Assembly: GCA_030682135.1 (NCBI GenBank)
Contig: JAUXQT010000095.1
Coordinates: 1 to 45,858, forward strand
Direction of reading: 5' to 3'
DNA: 45,858 bases
Source: Nitrospirota bacterium
Lineage (GTDB): Bacteria > Nitrospirota > Nitrospiria > Nitrospirales > Nitrospiraceae
Shown one piece after another: positions 32,244-40,189 of this stretch. A program made the translations under genes and the position numbers. The notes under the pieces were generated by a model. It was not told where the DNA came from. It saw nothing but the letters and a program-made list of their open reading frames with translations, and did not search any database. Each line of letters begins with the position of its first letter. Positions within the stretch are counted from its first letter, which is position 1.

Positions 32244-32755
32244 GCGGCCTCCTGCAGAGCTCGTTGTGGCATCGGCTGAGAAAGGGGCCGACGAGGGAGC
32301 GGCACAGGAATCAAGCCATTAATGGCTAATGTCCCGACGATGGAGACGGCGGCCCCTGCGATGGCCCCAGTCATGGCCACGCTCATCCCTAGAGCTCCTA
32401 TCGCCCAATACTGCTGCGTCACAACCGACGCGACGACCACCGCCAGCATCGCCACAATTCGCAGGGCGTCCTTCCCTTGTCCGCCGCCGCCCCCTCCGCC
32501 CATCGGGACGGCGCGGATAACGACGGATTGCCCGGCGCATGGCACGGCATATTCCCACTGAGCCTGCTCGATGTATTTGCCGTCAATGAAGACGCGGGCG
32601 TTGAGATTGTCCGGTATCCAGCCTAATACGCGAAGATGATCGGCGACGGTGCCGCCTTCCGGCACATACCGATCGATCCGATCCTTCTCCGTCGATAAGA
32701 TGTGGGGGCAAGCAATCATTCGGAAACTCTGGTTAACGGGGTTCACGGGCTCCAT
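32240..32755 (-). CDS. Tail-tip protein J-like N-terminal fragment (TipJ-type)
   Basis: The 171-residue protein has a ubiquitin-like domain (GTVADHLRVLGWIPDNLNAR, VFIDGKYIEQAQWEYAVPCA) followed by VVIRAVPMGGGGGGG, a basic KDALR and hydrophobic helices. This order is seen at the beginning of TipJ-type phage tail-tip proteins, which usually run beyond 1000 residues. Here only the N-terminal module remains, so it is split or truncated. ATG 32755 follows AAAGGAGGGCC; a longer upstream frame is not needed. Family assignment is from pattern, not search. Confidence 0.6.
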   Translation of the reverse strand: MEPVNPVNQSFRMIACPHILSTEKDRIDRYVPEGGTVADHLRVLGWIPDNLNARVFIDGKYIEQAQWEYAVPCAGQSVVIRAVPMGGGGGGGQGKDALRIVAMLAVVVASVVTQQYWAIGALGMSVAMTGAIAGAAVSIVGTLAINGLIPVPLPRRPLSQPMPQRALQEAA

Positions 32756-33135
32756 CACAGGCCCTCCTTTGTATTGAACTGGGCGTTGAACTGGCGGCGT
32801 AGTTCCTCGAATAGGCAATCGTTCGCTGCCTGCTCCACAGCCTCCAGCTGCTGCCTCATCCTTGCCATGTGTACGCCTAGCTTGTCGCATCGCTGAACGA
32901 GTGAAGCCTGGGCTCTCTGCAGCCGATCGACGTCGTTGGGGTCAGGAGTCTCGCCTCGGAGCTTCGCTTGTTCAAATTCAGCCTCCTGCCTATTCAGGAT
33001 TCGGCCCTCCGCGTCGATGTCTTCGATTACCTGAGCCAACAGGCTCATCACCGCCTTCATATCGTCCTGCATCATCGCCCTCTGGCGTTCAAACTCGTCG
33101 AGAGGGGGTTTGCCTGGGGTGTGCTCGTCGGACAT
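32755..33135 (-). CDS. Hypothetical helical protein (126 aa) of the tail module
   Basis: A nearly all-helical, charged protein: MSDEHTPGKPPLDEFERQRA, then a long coiled-coil-like stretch (LNRQEAEFEQAKLRGETPDP, RLQRAQASLVQRCDKLGVHM, ARMRQQLEAVEQAANDCLFE). AGAAGG precedes ATG 33135. Its stop overlaps the start of the tail-tip gene (TGATG). Function unknown; size and place would suit a small tail assembly protein. Confidence 0.62.
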   Translation of the reverse strand: MSDEHTPGKPPLDEFERQRAMMQDDMKAVMSLLAQVIEDIDAEGRILNRQEAEFEQAKLRGETPDPNDVDRLQRAQASLVQRCDKLGVHMARMRQQLEAVEQAANDCLFEELRRQFNAQFNTKEGL

Positions 33136-33202
33136 AGTGACTACCTTCTTTCGTGTGTCTTCAAATGGTTACGTGGTGCTGGTGTCGAACCCTGTCTTCG
33201 CC

Positions 33203-33664
33203 TCATGGCACCTTGGTCAAGACACTCATCTTCAGCTTCACTTCTTCGATCGAGAGGGCGACCATGCCATGTGGTGCCTGTACGCTGAACCCGCCCTTCG
33301 TCTTGCCGGTCTTCTTCTTCGGATTGATCGGATAGCCGCCGTGTTCCAGCACGATGATGTAGGGGAGGTTGTTGGTGATCCACACCGGCTCCGTGAGCTT
33401 GCGGCCGGCCGCGAGTGCCCGAGACGCTTTTGCGCTGATGTCCGCCTCAGTGATCGCCGGCTGGTTGTCCGGTGCTACGGTGAAGACGGGCTCGCCGATC
33501 GAGATATTCCACGACGCCCGCGCCCGTCCGGTATCCACTGGGGTTTTTTGCACGATCCTGGTGAACAGATCGAAGGCGACCTTCTTCACCACCGTGTCGA
33601 AATCGATCCCCACTTGCTTGGCGAATTTGTCGAGATCTCCCTCGAACTCAAAGATTGTTCCCAT
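33203..33664 (-). CDS. HK97 gp10-like tail completion protein
   Basis: The 153-residue protein carries the family pattern VAFDLFTRIVQKTPVDTGRA followed by RASWN. It also has ITNNLPYIIVLEHGGYP near the middle and a C-terminal VALSIEEVKLKM. HK97 gp10 family members act at the head-tail joint or tail completion. In most phages the gene precedes the tail tube and tape measure; here it follows the tape measure, 4 bp after it. No other neck gene is seen. Confidence 0.82.
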   Translation of the reverse strand: MGTIFEFEGDLDKFAKQVGIDFDTVVKKVAFDLFTRIVQKTPVDTGRARASWNISIGEPVFTVAPDNQPAITEADISAKASRALAAGRKLTEPVWITNNLPYIIVLEHGGYPINPKKKTGKTKGGFSVQAPHGMVALSIEEVKLKMSVLTKVP

Positions 33665-33668
33665 GTCG

Positions 33669-36158
33669 TTAGCGTCCCACCGGTTGAGGCCTCGAGCCGA
33701 AGCGCTGCATGTCTTTATCGAACGACCCGTCGGCGAACCCGGCCTTGACCTCTTGACGAATCATGATCCGGATCTGTTGCTTACCGTCGGCGCCGGTCGA
33801 GCGCTGCGCCTCCACCTTCGCGCCCTGGACCTGGTTGATCACCTGAATGTCGATTGGGACGGACACCTGGGTACCCTGTCCCGTTGAGCCAGCTGAGGCC
33901 ATGGCTCCCGCAAACTTCATCGTGACAGGGATCGTGCGACCGTCCGGTAATGGCACGAATGCCTCCGACTGCGCCCCTTCCCCGAAGATCGCCATTTGCG
34001 GCCGTGTCGTGACCCCTCCGCTGGCGTAGCGCTCCATGGGCATGATGCCGCCGAAGCGTTGAGGCACCACGTTGACCGTATCAGTGGGGATGAGCCCTGG
34101 AGACTCCCCGCCGCCGCCCCCGCTTCCAAAGAACCCTGATAGCGCCGAGGCCCCAGGCTTAATGATCCCGACGGTCATCATTTGCGCCATCATCTGCGAG
34201 ACGATCTGTTTGGTGAAGTCGAGCACCCCCTGCAATACATCCTTGAACCCTTTGAACTTGCCTTCCATGCCGTCGAAGAAAAACTTCTGAAACCCCTGTT
34301 CCATCCCCTGCGCGGCTCGCCGGGCCATATCGGACGCCATGTCGAACCCCGTTTCAGATTTCTTCACATAGCCTTGCATGCCTCTCGCCCACCCGTCGAA
34401 GAAGCTGCCGTTTGCCCGTTCGGCGGCAAGGATGTCTTTGGCGTTGAACGATTCAACGGTGCCTTCGACGTAATTTCTGTTCAGCGTGGGGTCACCACGG
34501 ACTGCAATGTCACGCGCGCCTTCAATGTCACCAGACTTCCGGAGAAAGAGAATCCTATCCGCTTCATCATGAGTCAGTCGCAGCTTGAAGGCCAATTGAT
34601 CACGCAACAGCACGCGTTCCTTCACGGCCATTTCTTGGTCACTCGCATACCGCGCGACCCCCATATCGACCTCGCCCTGGTAGTAGGTCTGGAGCCCGTC
34701 CAGATCCTGCTGCCGCAGCGACTCTTTGATCTCGTAGTCAGACTTGAATTGAGCCACGAGGCGCTGACCGAGCCGCTCTTGTACGGCACCTCGGGCGATG
34801 GCATTCTCCTCGGTGCTTTGCGTTGAAGAAATTCCAAACGCCTGAGTGTTGCTCTTGATGGCTTGATTGATGTCGAACACCTTGCTCTTGTAGCGCTCTT
34901 CTTCCTCGATCCGTTCCTCTGTCGATTTGAAGCCGATCTCGACGCGCTGCGCGTGAAACTGGTCTTCCAACTCCTTTTCACGACTCAGCATCTGACCGGT
35001 AGCCGCCAGTTCTCGCAGCCGGAGCGTGCCCTTCATACTGACGAGATCTTCCTGGGTGACGAGTTGCCGTTGCGCATCGAACTCGAACAGCCGGCCGGCT
35101 GCAGCGAGTCCCGTCTTGGTCTGGTCGAGATCCGCCTGCATTCCCTTCTCACGTCGCTCCCGTTGAGCGTCCAGCTGTTTGCCTCGGAAGTCGGGCGCTA
35201 AGGTAGTCCCTAAACTCGGATCGAAACGCGGATCTTTGTCGATGACTGCCTTGTCGATCCCGGGAGGGGGAGGCAGAATGCGGAGGTTCCGGCTTTCCCC
35301 TTCTCGACGGATCACCCCGATCTGTGGAGGATCGAGTTTGTTGGGCATCATGAAGTTGGCAGCGGCTCTCCCGCCGGCCACGAGGTCTTCGATGATTTTC
35401 TGCAGAATGTCGCTCGTCGCCGTGAGTTTGGGTATCAGGGCCGTCCCAATGTCGGTACCGAGCCCGCTGAGCGTTTCTTTCAAGCGAGTCGTGCTTTTGT
35501 TCCATGCGTCCGTTTGGGCCACAACCTTGCTGTCGAGCGTGATGCCGAGCCGTTCAGCTTCCTTCGTCTGCGAGAGCAAGGCATCTTTTCCGGCGCGTGC
35601 CATGTCCTGCATCTGATCGCCAAGGAGCTTGCTGATAACCGTGCTCTTGGCCCCGTCGTCGTTGAACATCTGCAAGCGGTCGACAACGTCCAGGAACACG
35701 TCACCCGTGCCCCTGAGATGGCCGCCTGTATCGGTCACCGACACTCCCAGCGCCTTGAAGAGCCGGGCGCCGTCGCCGGTCCCGCTGACCATCTCGATCA
35801 TGTTCTTGTTGAGGGTCGAGAGCCCACCGCTCAAACCCTGCACCGAGGTGTCATTCAATCTCGCCGCATAGGCGAATGCCGAGGCCTCGCGCGTGGCGAG
35901 GCTGGAGTGCTGAGACAGGTTCTTGATCTCGCTGACGTACTTCGCGGCAGAATTGGCGGTATCGAACAGCGCCTTCCCCACGACACCAAGGCCTCCCACG
36001 ATGCCGCCCGCGAGAATGGCCCGGGCACTGAAGGTTTCCAGGAAATCGGTATTGAGACCATGGGCACTTCCTCGGATATCATCGATCGCCTTCTTCACGA
36101 CCGCGGCCCCGCGTTCCGCATCACGCGGTTCGATTTTGACGCCTAGAACAGTTTCCAT
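33669..36158 (-). CDS. Phage tail tape measure protein
   Basis: The 829-residue protein sets tail length in a siphovirus-like particle. It starts with a helical N-terminus (VKIEPRDAERGAAVVKKAID) and a hydrophobic segment (AILAGGIVGGLGVVGKALFD). A large coiled-coil middle follows, then a lambda-like C-terminus (GMEGKFKGFKDVLQGVLDFT, KQIVSQMMAQMMTVGIIKPG, then a GGGGGE stretch). A tail module without tube or head genes lies beside it. The frame is intact across 2.5 kb, so selection for the protein has lasted until recently. Confidence 0.88.
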   Translation of the reverse strand: METVLGVKIEPRDAERGAAVVKKAIDDIRGSAHGLNTDFLETFSARAILAGGIVGGLGVVGKALFDTANSAAKYVSEIKNLSQHSSLATREASAFAYAARLNDTSVQGLSGGLSTLNKNMIEMVSGTGDGARLFKALGVSVTDTGGHLRGTGDVFLDVVDRLQMFNDDGAKSTVISKLLGDQMQDMARAGKDALLSQTKEAERLGITLDSKVVAQTDAWNKSTTRLKETLSGLGTDIGTALIPKLTATSDILQKIIEDLVAGGRAAANFMMPNKLDPPQIGVIRREGESRNLRILPPPPGIDKAVIDKDPRFDPSLGTTLAPDFRGKQLDAQRERREKGMQADLDQTKTGLAAAGRLFEFDAQRQLVTQEDLVSMKGTLRLRELAATGQMLSREKELEDQFHAQRVEIGFKSTEERIEEEERYKSKVFDINQAIKSNTQAFGISSTQSTEENAIARGAVQERLGQRLVAQFKSDYEIKESLRQQDLDGLQTYYQGEVDMGVARYASDQEMAVKERVLLRDQLAFKLRLTHDEADRILFLRKSGDIEGARDIAVRGDPTLNRNYVEGTVESFNAKDILAAERANGSFFDGWARGMQGYVKKSETGFDMASDMARRAAQGMEQGFQKFFFDGMEGKFKGFKDVLQGVLDFTKQIVSQMMAQMMTVGIIKPGASALSGFFGSGGGGGESPGLIPTDTVNVVPQRFGGIMPMERYASGGVTTRPQMAIFGEGAQSEAFVPLPDGRTIPVTMKFAGAMASAGSTGQGTQVSVPIDIQVINQVQGAKVEAQRSTGADGKQQIRIMIRQEVKAGFADGSFDKDMQRFGSRPQPVGR

Positions 36159-36245
36159 GGGTTATGCCCTCTTTTGATTTGATTTCGGTGAGCGCGACTC
36201 ATAAGTCCTTGTTGTTGGGGCCTGCCTGGCCTGGGTTCGAACAGA

Positions 36246-36521
36246 TCATTCGGCCACCGCTGATTTGAGATAGAAGCCGATAATGTTGTGAGGCATGAGA
36301 GACCGTCCAGTCATGAAACCCTCCCATTGCTCATCTGGGTCGTCTCCGTCGCCCATGAAGCAGGAGACTACCGCGCCGGCAGGGACTTGCATCCAAGCCT
36401 CAGCGAACGCCCGTTCGTAGGCCGCTTGTGTATCGCAGCGGCCCAGCTCAATCGTCACCTCGCGGCACTGTGACGCGTCAGCGAGCTGATCGATCCGGCG
36501 TTCTAGACATTTGTGTTTCAT
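36246..36521 (-). CDS. Hypothetical protein (91 aa), element-borne
   Basis: The protein begins MKHKCLERRIDQLADASQCR and continues with SCFMGDGDDPDEQWEGFMTG and a helical end. No known motif. ATG 36521 overlaps the upstream stop (ATGA), so translation is coupled; ATG 36527 is an alternative. It stands just before the tape measure gene. Confidence 0.62.
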   Translation of the reverse strand: MKHKCLERRIDQLADASQCREVTIELGRCDTQAAYERAFAEAWMQVPAGAVVSCFMGDGDDPDEQWEGFMTGRSLMPHNIIGFYLKSAVAE

Positions 36522-36775
36522 GGCCATTGTTTATTTGCCCCTATCCGGCCTTCCCGGATCCAGTCATCTAGTTGGACAGGAGCGTGAGCGCGGATCCATG
36601 CTTCTATTTTCTTAGGTCGATTCAACAACAAGTAACCCGCTCGCCCTATCCGCCCTATGGGCGGATCCTCGAAGCGCACGGCTCCTGACTCCAGATCCTC
36701 GATGAAGAGCACGCCCCCGCCAACGGGTGGGGGACTCAACCGGTTAAGCCGTGCCAGTAGGCTTCTGCGCCTCAT
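36518..36775 (-). CDS. Hypothetical protein (85 aa), element-borne
   Basis: The basic protein (MRRRSLLARLNRLSPPPVGG, VLFIEDLESGAVRFEDPPIG) ends in helical sequence (KKIEAWIRAHAPVQLDDWIR). The first 20 residues are Arg/Leu rich and resemble DNA- or membrane-associated peptides. GGGAGGGTCAC precedes the ATG at 36775, and the gene overlaps the preceding one by 32 bp. Function unknown. Confidence 0.6.
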   Translation of the reverse strand: MRRRSLLARLNRLSPPPVGGGVLFIEDLESGAVRFEDPPIGRIGRAGYLLLNRPKKIEAWIRAHAPVQLDDWIREGRIGANKQWP

Positions 36776-37058
36776 GTGACCCTCCCGCTCGAATCGTCAT
36801 AGGACCCGTTGGCTTCAGTCGTCCCCCTTCACGATCGGCCTCCAGCTGGGCCATGCGTTCTTCAAGCTCGTGATCAACGATGGCATTGATCAAGGTGTTG
36901 CACAGCTGACCCATGCAGTTCGCTTTCTTCACGCTGATCCGGCCGCGATCGACTCGCTGAATCAGCCGCACGAGAAACCGTTTCACGTCGCCGATCGTCG
37001 CGGCTTCTGACAACTCGACCCCCCGGGGGGTGCTGGCCCTGCGTTGTGTTTTCGCCAC
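36744..37058 (-). CDS. Hypothetical protein (104 aa), element-borne, GTG start
   Basis: The product has a basic N-terminus (VAKTQRRASTPRGVELSEAA) and an alpha-helical body (IGDVKRFLVRLIQRVDRGRI, then KKANCMGQLCNTLINAIVDH). A GTG start at 37058 is supported by GGAAGGAG at good spacing. The open frame reaches 37139, but that extension is not needed. It resembles small phage proteins of the terminase small-subunit or regulator size class, but no motif proves it. Confidence 0.62.
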   Translation of the reverse strand: MAKTQRRASTPRGVELSEAATIGDVKRFLVRLIQRVDRGRISVKKANCMGQLCNTLINAIVDHELEERMAQLEADREGGRLKPTGPMTIRAGGSHEAQKPTGTA

Positions 37059-37170
37059 GTTACAAACTCCTTCCTTGTCTGCAGCCGTCTGCACTGGGGC
37101 GGAGAAGCCCCCCGGACCTCTCCGCCGCGCCTGAGCCACGGCTATGTGACGTTCCTCGTCTCATCGTGGG

Positions 37171-37344
37171 TCAGGCCTTCTCGCTTCCGCCAAAGAGGGA
37201 CGGAAAGTCATGCTCGATTTGCGCCAGTGAATCCGGTGCCTCCTGGCCATCCGGCCTAAATGTCTTGCCGAATACCTTGATGAATGCTCGATCGACAAGT
37301 TCTTCCTGCTCCTTGTCACTCAAAATGCGCGGTTCGTCGCTCAT
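37171..37344 (-). CDS. Hypothetical protein (57 aa), element-borne
   Basis: The acidic peptide (MSDEPRILSDKEQEELVDRA, FIKVFGKTFRPDGQEAPDSL) starts at 37344, overlapping the stop of the preceding gene (ATGA). The longer open frame upstream is only a shadow of that gene. No motif. The C-terminal half carries an AQIEHDFPSLFGG segment. Confidence 0.58.
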   Translation of the reverse strand: MSDEPRILSDKEQEELVDRAFIKVFGKTFRPDGQEAPDSLAQIEHDFPSLFGGSEKA

Positions 37345-38054
37345 CGTCCGCCCACCAAGTGATGCCCGTCTTTGATCACGCCATGCGTGGGGAATTTGTT
37401 CACATCCTGGCCGTAGCTGCCCAGCCATCCTTGCAGCATGGTGGCGATCGCTCGAAGTTCTTGCCGCAGCACATCGAGGGATTGGAGCCGCAGCGATTCC
37501 TTCGGCTTGGTCTGCTCGATATGCTCCCGATCCACTCGCTCGACAATCTCCAGGAGAATCAGTGGCCGGCCGGGAGCCCGCTTGAACGCCCGGATGATTT
37601 CCGTCTCGCCTTGCGGAATCGCCATGGTGTAGACCTTCATACATTCCGGCTCGGACAGGCTTCGTAGCCAGGTCCGAAGTTCTTGTTCACGGAGCGCGAG
37701 CTCGATCTCGGTGAAGCCTTTCGGTGCATCAGGCAGCGCGAAGAGCACCGCGTGCAGTCTGGTGTAGGCGGCCTCCGCCTCGTCAGCCTTGGAGAATAAC
37801 CAGGTAAAGTCCTTGAGCGTGGCCTTCGCGAGCTCATTTATCTTTTCCCCTATCCCTTGTTCTGAAAGTGCGGCATTCGTCCTGATGGCGTCGACCGCCT
37901 TCTCCATGCCGTCCAGGATCTCGATTGCTTTGCGCAACGTGGTTTCGTACCCCTCGCGGATGCCGTCGTCTTCGACCTTGGCGATAAACGTCTGCCATTG
38001 ACGCAACATCGCTTTTCGACTACTGACAGGATTCACAATCGCGTTCGTTATCAC
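37341..38054 (-). CDS. Hypothetical helical protein (237 aa), element-borne, GTG start
   Basis: The mostly alpha-helical protein begins VITNAIVNPVSSRKAMLRQW and includes long amphipathic helices (FTEIELALREQELRTWLRSL, ESLRLQSLDVLRQELRAIAT). The start is GTG at 38054, after AAGGAGGTTCCC. It overlaps the replication-type gene by 35 bp. I do not recognise the family. Its place after the replication gene suggests an early function. Confidence 0.62.
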   Translation of the reverse strand: MITNAIVNPVSSRKAMLRQWQTFIAKVEDDGIREGYETTLRKAIEILDGMEKAVDAIRTNAALSEQGIGEKINELAKATLKDFTWLFSKADEAEAAYTRLHAVLFALPDAPKGFTEIELALREQELRTWLRSLSEPECMKVYTMAIPQGETEIIRAFKRAPGRPLILLEIVERVDREHIEQTKPKESLRLQSLDVLRQELRAIATMLQGWLGSYGQDVNKFPTHGVIKDGHHLVGGR

Positions 38055-38931
38055 GGGAACCTCCTTGTTGAGTTGAGGGCACGTTGTCTTTTTTAGGGTG
38101 TCCGATTTGTCCGGGTGTCAGTGACGGTTCTTCTGACAAGAGCCCAATTTTCCTATCGAGTCGAAGGCGAAGAGGCAGATGTGTTGCACAGGCAGCACGC
38201 GGCTTAGAGCCCTGATTCGGAGCGATTGGCTCTCCACATGGCCGCATGGTGTTACCGTAGGGGACGCTCCAGCAACACGTCGACGCTGATGTGCCGTTCA
38301 TAATCGAGCGTGCCGGTAGGTTGTCTTCCCAGCGACGTTCCAAGAGCCACTTCGCAGGGGATGGGATGAAGCGGCCTCCGTCTCTAGTCCACTGGTCGGA
38401 AATCTTTGACTGCTCGATGGCGGTGTGGATCTTCGAAACGAGGTCGTGAGTGGGATTCAGCTTGCACCAGCACTTCTCAGCCTCACTCATCCCTTGCTTC
38501 CGAGGGTAGGCATTCCGGAACGCCTCAAAACCGTTCGCACTCAGAGAGTGGCGGTTCTTTGATGATTCTACTGACGGATTGGGTGACATGGGCGTCACCC
38601 CCTGTTGGTCGCAAATGTCACCCCCCACTGTCGCGGATGTCACCATGACATCTTGTCCTAGTGACAATTTGTCACCGAGTACAATCCTGTAGAGATTGAC
38701 GGCATGCGGCCCCTTGTTTTTAAGGACGACCAGCTCACCAAGGCCCTGTAGCCGATCGATAGCACGCTTCACCTGGCGTGGGGAGAGACGCGCTTTCCTG
38801 GCTAAGGTTGGAATTGCCGGAAAGGCGAGCCCCTTGTCGTTACTAAAATCTGCAATTGCCAATGCCACTAAGAGATCTCCCGATTTCGCCTTGCTGTGCT
38901 GCCATACGGCAGACATCACCTGAATCGCCAT
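38020..38931 (-). CDS. Phage replication-type winged-helix protein (O/DnaD-like)
   Basis: The 303-residue protein begins with the phage replication initiator winged helix (VWQHSKAKSGDLLVALAIAD, then LARKARLSPRQVKRAIDRLQ and LGELVVLKNKG). A second domain (FEAFRNAYPRKQGMSEAEKC, WCKLNP...) ends in the FIPSPAKWLLERRWED segment common in phage replisome-organiser proteins. The C-terminal ~80 residues hold a cluster of cysteines (ASTCCWSVPYGNTMRPCGEP), possibly a zinc site. It follows the Xis-like gene and presumably starts element replication. Confidence 0.75.
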   Translation of the reverse strand: MAIQVMSAVWQHSKAKSGDLLVALAIADFSNDKGLAFPAIPTLARKARLSPRQVKRAIDRLQGLGELVVLKNKGPHAVNLYRIVLGDKLSLGQDVMVTSATVGGDICDQQGVTPMSPNPSVESSKNRHSLSANGFEAFRNAYPRKQGMSEAEKCWCKLNPTHDLVSKIHTAIEQSKISDQWTRDGGRFIPSPAKWLLERRWEDNLPARSIMNGTSASTCCWSVPYGNTMRPCGEPIAPNQGSKPRAACATHLPLRLRLDRKIGLLSEEPSLTPGQIGHPKKDNVPSTQQGGSRDNERDCESCQ

Positions 38932-38934
38932 GGA

Positions 38935-39165
38935 TCAGGCGCCCGTCAATTCCTTAACTGGCGGGGCGAGAGCAGTCTTGGGAATTCTGACCAGTCTCCC
39001 AAACCGTCTACAGGGCATCTTTCCTTGATTGCAGAGATCGTAGATCGTGGTGAGGCCGCTTCTTAGGTACAGAGCTGCTAGCTTTGGCTCGACCCAATCT
39101 GGCAGTTCGGTGTAGGTAGGGGATTGACCATCACGGTCATTCCGTGGAACAGAGGAATTGTTCAT
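38935..39165 (-). CDS. AlpA/Xis-like helix-turn-helix protein
   Basis: The 76-residue protein has the MerR-type HTH_17 pattern of excisionases and AlpA regulators: VEPKLAALYLRSGLTTIYDL then CNQGKMPCRRFGRLVRIPKT. Such proteins direct excision or activate an integrase. AAGGAGGCTCT precedes the ATG at 39165, and a perfect inverted repeat lies just upstream. It is first in the run of replication and tail genes. Confidence 0.82.
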   Translation of the reverse strand: MNNSSVPRNDRDGQSPTYTELPDWVEPKLAALYLRSGLTTIYDLCNQGKMPCRRFGRLVRIPKTALAPPVKELTGA

Positions 39166-39179
39166 AGAGCCTCCTTGTT

Positions 39180-39204
39180 ACGCGAGAGATAATGTGTCTC
39201 GCGT
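39180..39204. promoter_or_regulatory. Inverted repeat upstream of the Xis-like gene
   Basis: ACGCGAGA (39180-39187) and TCTCGCGT (39197-39204) are exact inverted copies around a 9-nt loop. It sits right ahead of the ribosome-binding site, so it could be an operator or a 5' UTR hairpin. Confidence 0.5.
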
Positions 39205-39266
39205 GGAAGGATATGATTCGCTGAGTACTAGGGGCAGGGGGTGGAAGAATTAAAAGAGAATTCTTC

Positions 39267-39917
39267 CTATAGTGTTTTGGGGGAGGGTGTCTTTACCGCC
39301 TGCAGGGCCGTGCTAATCCACTGGGAGATGAGCGCAGGTCTCAATCGACCATAACGCGCTTCAACTTGATCGAGTAGTTCTTTGGGAAGGATGTCCTGGG
39401 GGGAATCGCTCAACACGCCAGGAGGAAGGGCTCCATGTTTGTCCTGATAGGACTTTACCCATACATGTACCGATGAAAACTCCGTTATCAATCTAGACCA
39501 AATAAGGACTTGGCACGCATCTGCGAAATCTTTGCTTTTTGTGCTTCTAGTCAGAAGATAACTCCCGATCCCGATGGGCAGAGCATCGATGGGGAGAGTG
39601 TGGATCATCCATTCACGAAGGTGTTGGTGGACCGTATCCCTAGAAGGTTTTTTAGCGCGACTTGATAGATCTTCAGTAACCAATTGAATCCAGCGCCCGA
39701 GGGTGAGCGTGGCTGTCCTGGGATGCGCAGATCTGACGCGTTCGCCTGCTGCCCAGACCAGGTTTTTCATGGATGGCTGGCCCGGCCGGCGGACCTTGCT
39801 GGGATTTCTTTGCTGCCAGAGTTCGCGCGCGCGCTTCAGCGCGGCCTTCAGAAAATATTCTTCGTCACATTCTGACGGATTTGGAAGCAGTAGTTCAGTG
39901 GTGGTGAGCTTTGGCAT
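39267..39917 (-). CDS. Hypothetical protein (216 aa) at the attR end of the element
   Basis: The basic protein begins MPKLTTTELLLPNPSECDEE and includes ALKRARELWQQRNPSKVRRP and a region of helices (LTLGRWIQLVTEDLSSRAKK, TVHQHLREWMIHTLPIDALP). No motif is recognised. It lacks a strong ribosome-binding site. On the minus strand, GGTTAG-type repeats lie just before the ATG (39918-39947). It could be a regulator or replication accessory, but nothing proves that. Confidence 0.6.
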   Translation of the reverse strand: MPKLTTTELLLPNPSECDEEYFLKAALKRARELWQQRNPSKVRRPGQPSMKNLVWAAGERVRSAHPRTATLTLGRWIQLVTEDLSSRAKKPSRDTVHQHLREWMIHTLPIDALPIGIGSYLLTRSTKSKDFADACQVLIWSRLITEFSSVHVWVKSYQDKHGALPPGVLSDSPQDILPKELLDQVEARYGRLRPALISQWISTALQAVKTPSPKTL

Positions 39918-39947
39918 TGCGCTAACTCAACGCTAACCCAACTAACC
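39918..39947 (-). repeat. Direct GTTAG repeats near attR
   Basis: On the minus strand, GTTAG occurs three times at 9-11 bp spacing. Arm-type integrase sites or operators have this look. It also lies directly upstream of the hypothetical 216-aa gene. Confidence 0.35.
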
Positions 39948-40051
39948 GAAAACGGCAATAGCGCGCGAAGTCTGCGTGCCGTATGTTGTGAATGAAACCG
40001 AGAAGGGCCAGTTATACGAAACTCTCGTGATGTAGGGATAAGGTGCCGGTG

Positions 40052-40073
40052 AATCCCGCCTTCGGCACCAACT
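40052..40073 (+). repeat. attR (22-bp direct repeat)
   Basis: An identical 22-bp copy of the tRNA-Leu 3' end (...CTTCGGCACCAACT). The sequence before it is not a tRNA, so it marks the right boundary of the element. Confidence 0.85.
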
Positions 40074-40105
40074 ACTCCCATTTCAGACTTCTCGTCATAA
40101 GAACA

Positions 40106-40122
40106 ACTCAGCCAGGCTGAGT
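40106..40122 (-). terminator. Possible terminator downstream of the carH-like gene
   Basis: ACTCAGCC and GGCTGAGT are exact inverted copies around one base. On the minus strand the stem is followed by TGTTCTTA, a weak T-rich stretch. It lies 68 bp after the carH-like stop. Confidence 0.4.
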
Positions 40123-40189
40123 GCTTGTCGCCATCCGCATTCTTTCGCTGGATGAACAATCTGTATTTGACCGCTGCCCAAGCGCTTGA

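Larger units (their letters stand above)
27412..40073. mobile_element. Integrated phage-derived element in tRNA-Leu (12.6 kb)
   Basis: The element is bounded by identical 22-bp repeats of the tRNA 3' end. It contains a tyrosine integrase, an AlpA/Xis-like protein, ribbon-helix-helix regulators, a phage-type replication protein and tail genes. Most genes are on the minus strand with strong AAGGAGG ribosome-binding sites. No terminase, portal, capsid or lysis gene was found. It could be a deleted prophage or a satellite-type element. Confidence 0.85.

Noticed and set aside
34182-36146. Plus-strand frames of 112-214 codons opposite the tape measure gene
   Set aside because: They are antisense to an intact 829-residue tape measure protein and show no motif.
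36225-36250. GGGTTCGAACAG, like a tRNA T-loop
   Set aside because: No acceptor, anticodon or D arm can be drawn around it.
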